Shown: positions 23,008 to 32,522 of the stretch, in pieces
Layout of the letters: each line of letters opens with the position of its first letter
Position numbering within the stretch: the stretch's first letter is position 1
Translations under genes and position numbers: made by a program
Assembly: GCA_043228905.1 (NCBI GenBank)
Contig: JBHGNT010000001.1
Coordinates: forward strand, 2,976,001-3,040,000
Source of the DNA: Azolla caroliniana
Lineage: Eukaryota > Polypodiophyta
Direction of reading: 5' to 3'
DNA: 64,000 bases
Notes under the pieces: model-generated
What the model saw: only the letters and a program-made list of their open reading frames with translations
What the model was told of the DNA's origin: nothing
The model's database searches: none

Positions 23008-24084
23008 GTGAGGCTCACCTTCTCCGGGGAAAAGTCGGCCTTCGGGCAATCAGAGATCATGGTCGTCGGGCACCTATGCGGACCATACGGTCGGAAACCG
23101 TCTCCAGCCAAGGTGGAAGCCATCTCCGCAATGAAGCATGACTCCAATTCGGTCACGAAGGTCCAAAGATTCTTGGGAGCATACGCGTTCTACCACATCT
23201 GGATCCCGCACTACGCACATGTCACGGAACCCCTCTACGGACTATTGAAAAAGGGGCGTAGCTTTGAGTGGAGGACGGAGCACACGGAGTTGGTACGGAG
23301 ACTAAAGGAGGCGCTTACGGTAGCGTCGGCTCTCCGTAATGCGGTTTACGGCAAGGATGTTCCCATCTGCGTGACGGTGGACACCAGCCCGACCGGGATC
23401 GGGTGGGTAATCAGTCAGGAGGACAAGGACGGTGTACGATTCCCGATTCGGTTCGGGGCGAAGGTATTGAGCGAGCGGCAGCGAGGATACGCCCAAGTTA
23501 AGCGCGAACTTTGGGGTGTCGTTTCGGCAGTCAAGGCCGACAAGGATTATCTGATCGGGATGGAGGTGATCATCGAGACGGACTGCCTGCCGATACTTGG
23601 CATGGTTTCTGGATGCGCGACGCCGGACCTAGCAATGCTCCGGAGGATAGCGTACATTAAGTCCCTGAACCCGGAGATACGGCACATCTCCGGAAAGGAC
23701 AACGCCATGGCTGACATGCTTTCGAGGGCAAGGTTCAACGACGAAGACGGCATGGTTTCAGATGACGAAGAAGTCGGCGAGGACTTCTTCGGGTCGGCTA
23801 ACGTAACGACGAGGAAAGGGAACACTCTGGCGCTTAACAAATTTGACGAAAGCAGGTACGACGGGGAGTGGCTCCAAATCGGGAGGTTCCTACAAACGAT
23901 GACGTCGGACACAGCATGGGCGAGAGAGGATGTGAGCCGGGTACGGAAGAAGGCATACCGATTCTTCCTGCGGGACGGGTGCATATGGAGGCACCCAAAG
24001 AAGAGAAGCGGCATCCCACTCCGAGTAGTGGCAAAGAAAGAAGAACAGGGGAAACTACTCGCGGCATTTCACGAGAGCCCCTAG
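23008..24084 (+). pseudogene. Element A RT thumb and RNase H
   Basis: Open for 358 codons: LTFSGEKSAFGQSEIMVVGH, KVQRFLGAYAFYHIWIPHYA (the connection region), then RNase H with CVTVDTSPTGIGWVISQEDK, RQRGYAQVKRELWGVVSAVK, IIETDCLPILGM and HISGKDNAMADMLSRA. The Asp, Glu, Asp and Asp of the RNase H site are recognisable. It runs into the integrase N-terminus and stops at TAG 24082-24084. Confidence 0.9.
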
Positions 24085-25209
24085 GCCGGACACCGCGGAA
24101 CGTGGGCCACGTTCAAGAAGCTGAAGGAGAAGTACTGGTGGCCGGGGCTGTACCAAGACGTGCATCAGTTCGTAACGACTTGCGAAAGCTGTCAGATGCA
24201 CTCCGTAGTCTGACACCGAGACGAGCTACACCCGACCTACCTGCCTATGGTCCATTTCAAGCGGATGGTGGACTTGGTGACGATGCCGATGGGGGTAAGA
24301 CAAATGCGATACCTGGTGATTGCACGGGAAGACTTAACGAACCAGGTGGAAGGTCGTGCACTACAAAGCAAGACAACCACGGCAGTATGCTAATTCCTGA
24401 TCGAAGAAGTAGTGTGTCGGTATGGGTGCGTCGGGAGGATCGTGGCGGACCGAGGAGAGCTGGATGCGCGGGAGGCTGAGGAGCTATTCGACCGGCTAGG
24501 CGTCAAACTCTCCCTCACTACGGCGTACAATCCGGAAGCAAACGTAAAAGGTGGAACGTGGGCACGGGCCGATCGTAAAGGCGTTGGTGCGTGCATGCGG
24601 AGGGCAGGTCGGGAATTGGCCGCAGCTCCTTCCTTACGCACTATGGGCGGACCGAACTACGCACAGTTCGGCGACAGGGTTTATGCCGGTAGAGCTGATG
24701 TACGGACAGAAGCCGATCATGCCGGTGGAACAGACGGTTTCTTCATGGGCGCCGGTAGATTCGAAGGACGAGATGAGCTGGGAGGAGTTGCTGGCGGCGC
24801 GGATTCGGCAACTCGAGCGGAGGCCAGAGGACGTGATACAGGCAAAGGAAAAGTTGCGAGCGGCAAGGGAGCGGAACAAGACCCAGTTCAACCGGACGCA
24901 CCAGTTGCGACCAAAGAAGATCGAGGAAGGCGACTGGGTCTTGGTATACGACAGCAACCTCGACAATTAGCACAAGGCGGTGCGAAAGTTCGCTAGGAGA
25001 TGGTTCGGGCCCTACACGGTGACGAGCGCGAACAACAACAGCACACATACCACCTCGCTGAACTCGACGGTACACGGTTAGCAGTGCCGGTGGCTGGGAA
25101 GTGGATCAAAGAGTTCAAGAAGCGGTTCGAAGACGAGCCGGAGCCGGCGAGCGAGAGTAACGACGACGATCAATTCGGGTCCAGTGGAGAATCAGAGAAC
25201 GACGAGTGA
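24085..25209 (+). pseudogene. Element A integrase
   Basis: The zinc-binding HHCC block is present (TWATFKKLKEKYWWPGLYQD, TTCESCQMHS), broken by a stop. The catalytic core is degraded with stops near 24210 and 24390, but VADRGELDAREAEELFDRLG and TTAYNPEANVK are clear. After a frameshift near 24550 the tail reads MERGHGPIVKALVRACGG, WADRTTHSSATGFMPVELMY and KKIEEGDWVLVYDSNLDN. A last open piece (25000-25209) ends in an acidic tail. Integrase would insert the cDNA, with a 4-bp stagger judging by the family's duplications. Confidence 0.85.
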
Positions 25210-25260
25210 AGCCGGTTTTCTTCGGTGTCTACCCGTCTCTAGCGCATGCCGATGGATGCG

Positions 25261-25278
25261 CGGTTTGGTGGGGGTGGA
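25261..25278 (+). other. Element A polypurine tract
   Basis: CGGTTTGGTGGGGGTGGA lies directly before the 3' LTR start TGTCGTAAAG. Confidence 0.8.
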
Positions 25279-25437
25279 TGTCGTAAAGAAAACCGGCCAT
25301 AGGCGGAATCAAAGAAAAAGGCGCATGAATCGGCTCTTACACGGGTGGACGCGAGGATTGATATATTGTACATAATTCGTAATTAGGGCGACTGGTGTAA
25401 ATACTAGGTAGCACATTTATTAGGGGATTTTGTGCGT
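25279..25437 (+). repeat. Element A 3' LTR, left piece
   Basis: 159 bp that match the first 159 bp of the 5' LTR with a few substitutions, ending TTTTGTGCGT. The LTR continues at 37160. The gap is element C with everything nested in it. Confidence 0.93.
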
Positions 25438-25455
25438 TGTCGCGTTGTTACACAC
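25438..25455 (-). repeat. Element C 3' LTR, first 18 bp (terminal piece)
   Basis: TGTCGCGTTGTTACACAC corresponds to the end of the right C LTR (TGTCGGGTTGTTACGTGC at 36371). Its last four bases ACAC pair with GCGC at 31752-31755 as the target duplication of X, differing by two G-to-A changes. Confidence 0.65.
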
Positions 25456-25815
25456 TGTCGTGAAGAAAACCGTCCACAAGCGGAATCGGTGCACCGGAGC
25501 GTAGGAACCGGCTCTTCATGCACGTGCGCCTTCTGTTGTACATAGGAGATCCTACGTAGGCAGATTCGGTAGGTAGGAAGTAAAGGGGAAATGGCTCCTT
25601 CCTTGCCTATAAAAGGAGGGAGACGAGGAGGGGCGAAGGGATCACGGAGAGTCGAGGACGAAGTGCTGTCGGTTTGTGTGCGAAGGCTTCTCTCTCTCTC
25701 TGGTTCGCAAACTCCATAGCTTCCTTCTGTGCAGGTTTCGGGAGGCTCGCGCTGCTCTGAGGAATGCCCAAGTGCTTCCGGCAGCACCTCCAACCTACTC
25801 CTTCCTTTCGGCAGC
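25456..25815 (+). repeat. LTR X, left piece
   Basis: Starts TGTCGTGAAGAAAACCG, the family terminus. It has CCTATAAAAGGAGGG near 25605. Positions 25534-25809 are repeated without indels at 31208-31483, on the far side of copia-2. The last few bases before copia-2 (CGGCAGC) do not match the right copy. Confidence 0.8.
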
Positions 25816-26131
25816 AATGAAGACCCGAATGATGAAGACCCGGTTTTCGGATCCGGATGATGAAGACCCCGGCTACGGAGCCGGATGATGAAGACCCGGT
25901 TTCGGATCCGGATGATGAAGACCCCGGCTACGGAGCCGGATGACGAATGTACCCGGAGAGAGATCCGGATGCAGGGACATATTTGTGAATATGTTTGCCA
26001 AGGGCCCTCGAGGCTATATTTGTAAATAGCCCGAAAGTCATATGTGTATAAATATGACTTAGGGCAAACAGTTTGTGTGTTGTTGCTCATTTTTCTGTTT
26101 TCCACTTAGAGGGAGCGAAGTGAGAGCAGCC

Positions 26132-26163
<32 letters not shown>

Positions 26164-26431
26164 GAGGTCGACGCCTCTGTGTAATACCGCCGCCTGTGGC
26201 GAGGACAGCGAGCTCAAGGTCGTCGCCTTGCAGCTCGCCATTGTACATTCCCTGCGGATAGTGATAGTTGGAGTCTTGCACTCCCGTGGTTTTTCCCGTC
26301 TAGGGTTTTCCACGCTAAACCCTGTGCATTCGAGTCTCTCTCTGTGTTTTGATTTACTTCTGCATTGATTCGTGTTTCCTCGGTTGTGGCCGAGAGGTGA
26401 AAGTTTTTTGGAAGCGTCCCATTCCTAACAA
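25816..26431 (+). repeat. Copia-2 5' LTR, truncated at its 5' end
   Basis: Begins at AATGAAGACCCG, which is LTR position 53 by comparison with 30598. It contains two copies of a ~54-bp U3 repeat (GATGATGAAGACCC with GGATCCGG and CTACGGAGCCGG), TATAAATA at 26047-26054 and a GA run near 26130-26158. Ends CCATTCCTAACA. Confidence 0.92.
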
Positions 26432-26434
26432 TCT

Positions 26435-26446
26435 GGTATCAGAGCG
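26435..26446 (+). other. Copia-2 primer-binding site (initiator Met tRNA)
   Basis: TGGTATCAGAGC, the standard plant Ty1/copia site complementary to the 3' end of initiator methionine tRNA, three bases after the LTR. Confidence 0.95.
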
Positions 26447-26461
26447 ATTGCAGTGCAGAAA

Positions 26462-29400
26462 ATGGAAGGCGGCAGCAGCGGGCAGCCGGGGATGATGGTG
26501 CTGAATGCGCAGAACTACGCCGACTGGAAGATAAAGATGGAGGATCTGCTCATTGTTCGGGACCTGTATGAACCGATCGACAAGTCGGAAATACCCAAGG
26601 GGGTACTTGAGACGGAATGGAGGCTTCTGAACCGGAAAGCCGTTGCAACCATTCGGCAATACGTCGACGTGAGCGTTCTACAACATGTGGCGAACGACAC
26701 CAACGCATATGAGATGTGGCAGAAGCTGTGGGGCCTCAACGAGAGGAAGAATGCGTTGAACCGGACCTCCCTGATGAGGAAGATAGTGAACCTCAAGTAC
26801 CGGGACGGCGAGAGTATGGTGGAACACGTAAGCACGTTCATGGGATTCGTGAACCAGCTTGCGGCGATCAAGTTCCCGTTGGAGGATGCAATGCAAGCCA
26901 TCATGCTAATGTGTACATTGCCGGAAAGCTGGGAGAACTTGGTGGTGACTCTCAGCACCTCCTGCACCGAAGATAACTTGTCCTTACAAACGGTAAAGAC
27001 AAGCATTTTGAACGAAGAAGCGCGTCGGAGAGATAAAGAACCGGCCTCCGATCCGAAGATGCTGCTTACCGAATCGGATCGGGGAAGACAACGGAACCGG
27101 AGTCCGCAAAGACGGGAGAAGTCGGGGACCCGGTCGCAGTCAAGAGGAAGGCCCACATGCTTCCACTGTGGGAAGTCGGGGCACTTCCGAAAGAATTGTC
27201 AGCATTACCGAAAAGACAACGGAGCCGACGACACCGATTCGAAGAAGTCTTCGGAACGGAACGGTGCTTACCGGGGAGCCACGGACCGGAATGGTTCGGA
27301 TCGGCGAGGGCAGGACCGGAAAGGAACGACGGCACTCACGGCAAGTGAAGAGGAGATCATGCTCATCACCGAAGAAGGTGAACTAAACATTGTCGGCGAT
27401 GAGACTACCTGGGTGGTCGATTCCGGAGCGTCGTTCCACCTGACCCCGGAAAGAAGATACTTCTCATCCTATACAGCCGGTGAGCATGGCTGCGTTCGGA
27501 TGGGAAATGAAGGTACGTGCCGGATTGCCGGCATAGGAGACGTGTGGTTGACAACCTCGACCGGATGCAAAATGTTGCTGAAGGATGTCCGACACGTTCC
27601 GGAGGTTCGATTGAACCTGATTTCGGCCGGGAGGCTAGACGATGAAGGCTACACAGGTAGCATCCGGAACTGCGTAATGAAGTTCAACAAGGGGAGCCTG
27701 ATAGTGGCTCGGGCCCGGAAAGTCAACACACTGTACCTTATGAATGCCTGGTTGTGTCCGGAGGAGTTGAACGTGGCAGTCGATACTGCCGGTGAGCTCT
27801 GGCATAAGAGACTGTGCCACATGAGTGAGAAGGGGATGAAGAGGCTTGCAGAAGACAACCTTATTCCAGTGAAGCATGTGCACCTGGAGAAGTGCACCGA
27901 TTGCCTGGCCGGTAAGCAGAACCGAACCTCCTTCCACTCAAGGCCACCGACGAGACGTAGCGCACCATTGGAGTTGGTGCACACTGACGTGTGTCAAGTA
28001 GAAACGAAGTCACATGGCGGAGCCCAGTACTTCGTGACATTCATTGATGACCACAGCCGGAAGCTGTGGACGGCACCGTTGAAGAAAAAGGACCAAGTGT
28101 TGTGCGTTTTCAAAGAACTCCACGCGAGAGTGGAAAGGGAATCCGGCAAGAAGCTGAAAGCGATACGAGCGGATAACGGAGGGGAATATCGGGGGCAGTT
28201 CGAGGAGTACTGTCGCTCAAAGGGAATCCGGCTCGAGTTTACTGTGTCGAAGACGCCGGAACTGAACGGGCTGGCCGAGAGGATGAACCGGACCATAATG
28301 GAGAGGGTCCGGAGTATGCTGGCGCATGCGAAATTACCCAAGGGGTTTTGGGCTGAGGCAATGTCGACGGCGACATACGTGATAAACATATCACCCTCAG
28401 TACCTTTGGACGGAGACACGCCGCAGAGAGTGTGGACCGGCAGGGAAGTATCCTACCGGCATCTGAAGGTGTTCGGGTGTCTCGCATATGTGCATGTGGC
28501 AAAGGACCGGAGAGGAAAGCTAGATCCAAAGACCCGGCCATGCATATTCCTCGGTTACGGCAATGACGAGTTCGGCTACCGAGTATGGGACCCGGTCGAC
28601 GAAAAGATATTCCGGAGTCGTGATATCATCTTCATGGAGGACAAGACACTCGCCGACTGGGAGTCGGAGAAGAAGATGAAGAGCTCCAAGTCGACCGGTG
28701 AGGATCAACTCTACGAGGAGCAGTCCCGACCGGCAAGGGACCGGTTAGCACTCGAGGATCCGGCCGAAGACGGTGAAGAAACAGAACCGGCTGAGGAAGA
28801 TGAAACTGATACCGGAACCGGCCCCGATCCCGAAATGGATTCGGATGAAGAGGAAACGGAGGAGCCGGTTACCGAAGCTCCGGAACGGAGATATCCTCTA
28901 AGAGAGAGAAGGGCCCCCCGGAGATTTCCGGAACCAGAGCACGTGCTGCTAACCGACGAGGGGAAGCCGGAGAGTTTTGAAGAAGCAAAGCTTGACACCC
29001 ATAGCCGCAGGTGGTTAAGTGCCATGCAGGAGGAGATGGATTCCTTGCATGAGAACCACACATATGAACTTGTGGAGTTGCCGAAAGGAAAGCGGGCACT
29101 TCGAAACAAGTGGGTGTTCAAGCTGAAACCGGGAGATGCCGGAAACCCCCCGAGATACAAAGCCAGGATCGTGGTGAAGGGGTTCCAGCAGAGGAAGGGC
29201 GTCGACTTCGACGAGATATTTGCCCCGGTAGTGAAGATGACCTCCATCCGGACGGTGCTGAGCATAGCGGCAAGCATGGACCTCGAGGTAGAACAGATGG
29301 ACGTGAAGACGGCATTCCTTCACGGTGACCTCGAAGAAGAGATCTACATGCAGCAACCGGAAGGATTCGAGAAGAAAGGAAAGGAGCACCTGGTATGCCG

Positions 29401-30535
29401 GTTGAAGAAGAGCCTTTACGGACTGAAGCAGGCTCCCCGGCAATGGTACCAGAAGTTCGACTCTTTCATGACCGACGAAGGGTACCACAAAACGCAATCC
29501 GATCACTGCGTGTTTGTGAAGAAGTTCGAAGGAGGAGACTTTCTAATACTCCTCCTGTACGTGGACGACATGTTGATCGTCGGACGGGACCAGGTCAAGA
29601 TACGGATGCTGAAGAAAGCGCTTCACCGAACCTTCTCAATGAAGGACCTGGGTCCAGCGAGGCAAATACTAGGGATGCACATCATCCGGGACCGGAAGAA
29701 GAAGCAGTTGTGGCTGTCACAGGAGAAGTACGTGACAAAGGTGCTTCACCGGTTCAACATGTCGGAAGCAAGACCGGTCGGGTCAACCCTCCCGGCAAAC
29801 TGCAGGTTGTCCAGCAAGCAAAGCCCCAAGACAAAGGTTGAGAAGGAGGACATGATGAAAGTACCATATGCCTCTGCCGTCGGAAGCTTGATGTACGCAA
29901 TGGTGTGTACAAGACCGGACATAGGATATGCAGTCGGAGTGGTGAGCCGGTACATGAGCAATCCCGGCAAAGAGCACTGGAACGCGGCCAAGTGGATACT
30001 CCGATACCTGAAGGGCACGGCAAACGTGTGCCTCCGATTCGGCTCCGGTAAGCCCGAACTCGACGGCTTTACCGATTCGGATATGTCGGCTGATGCAGAT
30101 ACCAGCCGGTCCACATCAGGGTATGTGATGACGTATGCAGGGGGAGCTGTTTCGTGGCAGTCGAGGCTGCAGAAGACGGTTGCGTTGTCGACCACGGAGG
30201 CGGAGTACATGGCGGCTGTTGAAGCCGGCAAGGAAATAATATGGATGAAGGACTTCATTAGAGAGCTCGGTATCCGGCAGGAGGAGTACCGACTCTACTG
30301 CGACAGTCAAAGTGCCATCCACCTTGCGAAGAACGCGGCCTATCACTCACGGACGAAGCACATCCAGCGAAGATATCACTGGATCCGGGAAAGGATAGAA
30401 GACCAGGAGTTTGTGCTGACGAAGATCCACACGGACGAGAATGGGTCAGATATGTTGACCAAAGTGCTCACACCCGACAAGCTGGAAGCGTGCCGGAAGA
30501 GGGTCGGACTGGAAAGACATCCCATGCCGAAGTGA
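26462..30535 (+). CDS. Ty1/copia gag-pol polyprotein (copia-2), intact
   Basis: About 1357 codons from the ATG of MEGGSSGQPGMMVLN, a typical position for copia gag 15 bases past the primer site; the frame is open slightly upstream. Domains by approximate residue: gag (1-230, NAQNYADWKIKMEDLL, then a UBN2-type body); CCHC knuckle CFHCGKSGHFRKNC (about 232-246); protease WVVDSGASFHLTP (about 317-329); GAG-pre-integrase finger (about 440-490); integrase D, D, E near 508, 571 and 606 (DD35E); acidic linker (about 745-830); RT with YVDDMLIV (about 1036); RNase H TDSDMSADAD (about 1206) and LSTTEAEYMA. No stops. All catalytic motifs I can check are present, so the protein could be active. Confidence 0.97.
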   Translation: MEGGSSGQPGMMVLNAQNYADWKIKMEDLLIVRDLYEPIDKSEIPKGVLETEWRLLNRKAVATIRQYVDVSVLQHVANDTNAYEMWQKLWGLNERKNALNRTSLMRKIVNLKYRDGESMVEHVSTFMGFVNQLAAIKFPLEDAMQAIMLMCTLPESWENLVVTLSTSCTEDNLSLQTVKTSILNEEARRRDKEPASDPKMLLTESDRGRQRNRSPQRREKSGTRSQSRGRPTCFHCGKSGHFRKNCQHYRKDNGADDTDSKKSSERNGAYRGATDRNGSDRRGQDRKGTTALTASEEEIMLITEEGELNIVGDETTWVVDSGASFHLTPERRYFSSYTAGEHGCVRMGNEGTCRIAGIGDVWLTTSTGCKMLLKDVRHVPEVRLNLISAGRLDDEGYTGSIRNCVMKFNKGSLIVARARKVNTLYLMNAWLCPEELNVAVDTAGELWHKRLCHMSEKGMKRLAEDNLIPVKHVHLEKCTDCLAGKQNRTSFHSRPPTRRSAPLELVHTDVCQVETKSHGGAQYFVTFIDDHSRKLWTAPLKKKDQVLCVFKELHARVERESGKKLKAIRADNGGEYRGQFEEYCRSKGIRLEFTVSKTPELNGLAERMNRTIMERVRSMLAHAKLPKGFWAEAMSTATYVINISPSVPLDGDTPQRVWTGREVSYRHLKVFGCLAYVHVAKDRRGKLDPKTRPCIFLGYGNDEFGYRVWDPVDEKIFRSRDIIFMEDKTLADWESEKKMKSSKSTGEDQLYEEQSRPARDRLALEDPAEDGEETEPAEEDETDTGTGPDPEMDSDEEETEEPVTEAPERRYPLRERRAPRRFPEPEHVLLTDEGKPESFEEAKLDTHSRRWLSAMQEEMDSLHENHTYELVELPKGKRALRNKWVFKLKPGDAGNPPRYKARIVVKGFQQRKGVDFDEIFAPVVKMTSIRTVLSIAASMDLEVEQMDVKTAFLHGDLEEEIYMQQPEGFEKKGKEHLVCRLKKSLYGLKQAPRQWYQKFDSFMTDEGYHKTQSDHCVFVKKFEGGDFLILLLYVDDMLIVGRDQVKIRMLKKALHRTFSMKDLGPARQILGMHIIRDRKKKQLWLSQEKYVTKVLHRFNMSEARPVGSTLPANCRLSSKQSPKTKVEKEDMMKVPYASAVGSLMYAMVCTRPDIGYAVGVVSRYMSNPGKEHWNAAKWILRYLKGTANVCLRFGSGKPELDGFTDSDMSADADTSRSTSGYVMTYAGGAVSWQSRLQKTVALSTTEAEYMAAVEAGKEIIWMKDFIRELGIRQEEYRLYCDSQSAIHLAKNAAYHSRTKHIQRRYHWIRERIEDQEFVLTKIHTDENGSDMLTKVLTPDKLEACRKRVGLERHPMPK

Positions 30536-30545
30536 AGGGGGAGTT

Positions 30546-31206
30546 TGTTGGGATTACGGTCCCTCCGGATGGGATGGTCAGATGTCCGGGAATCGGGAAT
30601 GAAGACCCGAATGATGAAGACCCGGTTTTCGGATCCGGATGATGAAGACCCCGGCTACGGAGCCGGATGACGAAGACCCGGTTTCGGATCCGGATGATGA
30701 AGACCCCGGCTACGGAGCCGGATGACGAATGTACCCGGAGAGAGATCCGGATGCGGGGACATATTTGTGAATATGTTTGCCAAGGGCCCTCGAGGCTATA
30801 TTTGTAAATAGCCCGAAATTCATGTGTATAAATATGACTTAGGGCAAACAGTTTGTGTGTTGTTGCTCATTTTTCTGTTTTCCACTTAGAGGGAGCGAAG
30901 TGAGAGCAGCCGAGAGAGAGAGAGAGAGAGAGAAAGGAAGAGGTCGACGCCTCTGTGTAATACCACCGCCTGTGGCGAGGATAGCGAGCTCAAGGTCGTC
31001 GCCTTGCAGCTCGCCATTGTACATTCCCTGTGGATAGTGATAGTTGGAGTCTTGCACTCCCGTGGTTTTTCCCGTCTAGGGTTTTCCACGCTAAACCCTG
31101 TGCATTCGAGTCTCTCTCTGTGTTTTGATTTACTTCTGCATTGATTCGTGTTTCCTCGGTTGTGGCCGAGAGGTGAAAGTTTTTTGGAAGCGTCCCATTC
31201 CTAACA
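30546..31206 (+). repeat. Copia-2 3' LTR, complete
   Basis: TGTTGGGATTACGG to CATTCCTAACA, 661 bp, preceded by AAGGGGGAG (30535-30543). TATAAATA at 30827-30834. Same duplicated U3 block as the 5' LTR. Its GA run (about 30912-30933) is shorter than that of the 5' LTR. Confidence 0.95.
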
Positions 31207-31751
31207 ATGTTGTACATAGGAGATCCTAGGCAGGCAGATTCGGTAGGTAGGAAGTAAAGGGGAAACGGCTCCTTCCTTGCCTATAAAAGAAGGGAGACGA
31301 GGAGGGGCGAAGGGATCGCGGAGAGTCGAGGACGAAGTGCTGTCGGTTTGTGTGCGAAGGCTTCTCTCTCTCTCTGGTTCGCAAACTCCATAGCTTCCTT
31401 CTGTGCCGGTTTCGGGAGGCTCGCGCTGCTCTAAAGAATGCCCGAGTGCTTCCGGTAGCACCTCCAACCTACTCCTTCCTTTCTGTGCGTTTACGAACAG
31501 GTATCAGCATCTATTCGCCGGCCTGTTCGGTTGTAACCGACCTCGTGTTTTGTTGTTTGTCTTTGTTAATACATACATACATTCGTGTCTCTCTGTGTCG
31601 CTATCCCACTCGCGTCTTTGTGTCGAAGGGCCGTGTCCCTGTGAATCTACTCTCGCACGTAGTGGGTCTCTTCTCCTTTCTCTCTTGCTCTTAGGTACAG
31701 GACCCCCGAGGTCCCGCCTCATTCCACGCATCCGCGAGGAATACCTCAACA
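31207..31751 (+). repeat. LTR X, right piece
   Basis: Begins TGTTGTACATAGGAG one base after copia-2, repeats 276 bp already present left of copia-2, and continues to the family terminus ATACCTCAACA. CCTATAAAAGAAGGG lies near 31278. Without the duplication X would be about 622 bp. No primer site follows, so X is a solo LTR or a collapsed element. Confidence 0.8.
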
Positions 31752-32503
31752 GCGCGTGCGTGGAGAAAGGCGGGACCACGGGGGTCTTGGACTAGGGAGT
31801 GACGGAGCGTAGGAAGTCGTACTTCACCGTTTCCGAGGCATCCTAGGAGCACACCGGAAGCAACCGAAGGGAGAGAGAGAAAGAGAGGGAGCGCGTGCTT
31901 GACACCGACTCGCACACACACACACACACACAGGCCGACCCGACTCACGCCCTTATGTACAGGAAACGCAAGAAAGAGGAAGCACCCGACACCAACAGAG
32001 ACACGAATATACACAGACAGACGCAAATGTATATATATAAAAGGAAGAATACATTCCCGGCTTCGAGCCGGACCAAGGTAGGTTACAGTAGTCGTCGGCT
32101 GCCAAGACGTCAGTCGGGGAGCTCACGGGCTTGTTGCGCCGAGCGGGGTCTTGCGCAAGAGACGAGCTGAAGCAAACCCTAAGCGAATACGAAGGGGGGA
32201 GAAGAAGAAGAAGAAGAAGAGTAACTAACCCTAAATCTAACGGTATACCCTCTAACGCAAAATGGGCAACCCTTTCACAAAGGCCGCTCCCTTCCTTTTA
32301 TAGAACAAGGAGAGGGATGTGTTACAATGTGGGATAAATCCCGACTTACATGGGATCGTCTGTCCCGACTTGACTACTCTTCGGCGCCATAAAGGCGCCC
32401 TCGTTATTCACACTAAATGTACAAGGGTGAGCACACACGCTACACCCCGCCGATGTAGCCAATGTTTCCCGGTTTCCGCCTCTGGCCGAAATTCTTCACG
32501 ACA
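31752..32503 (-). repeat. Element C 3' LTR, main piece
   Basis: Matches the right C LTR from GTGCGTGCGTGGAG through an AC run (about 31914-31931), GAA run (about 32201-32219) and minus-strand TATAAAAGG (near 32296) to CTTCACGACA. GCGC at its start is the second half of X's target duplication. Confidence 0.9.
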
Positions 32504-32522
32504 TCCGCCCCCACCTAACCGC
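32504..32522 (-). other. Element C polypurine tract
   Basis: Minus-strand GCGGTTAGGTGGGGGCGGA directly precedes the LTR start TGTCGTGAAG; it is a close variant of the A and D tracts. Confidence 0.7.

Larger units (their letters stand above)
25816..31206 (+). mobile_element. Copia-2: near-complete Ty1/copia element with intact gag-pol
   Basis: 5' LTR, initiator-Met primer site, a single uninterrupted gag-pol frame, polypurine tract and 3' LTR. The two LTRs are nearly identical where they overlap, so this insertion is the youngest large event here. The 5' LTR lacks about the first 52 bp of the 3' LTR and its junction has no TG end. The flanks do not give a matching 5-bp duplication. Confidence 0.95.

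Noticed and set aside
25456-31751. X as a complete two-LTR element
   Set aside because: No second full terminus, primer site or coding interior is present; only one LTR's worth plus a 276-bp repeat is seen.
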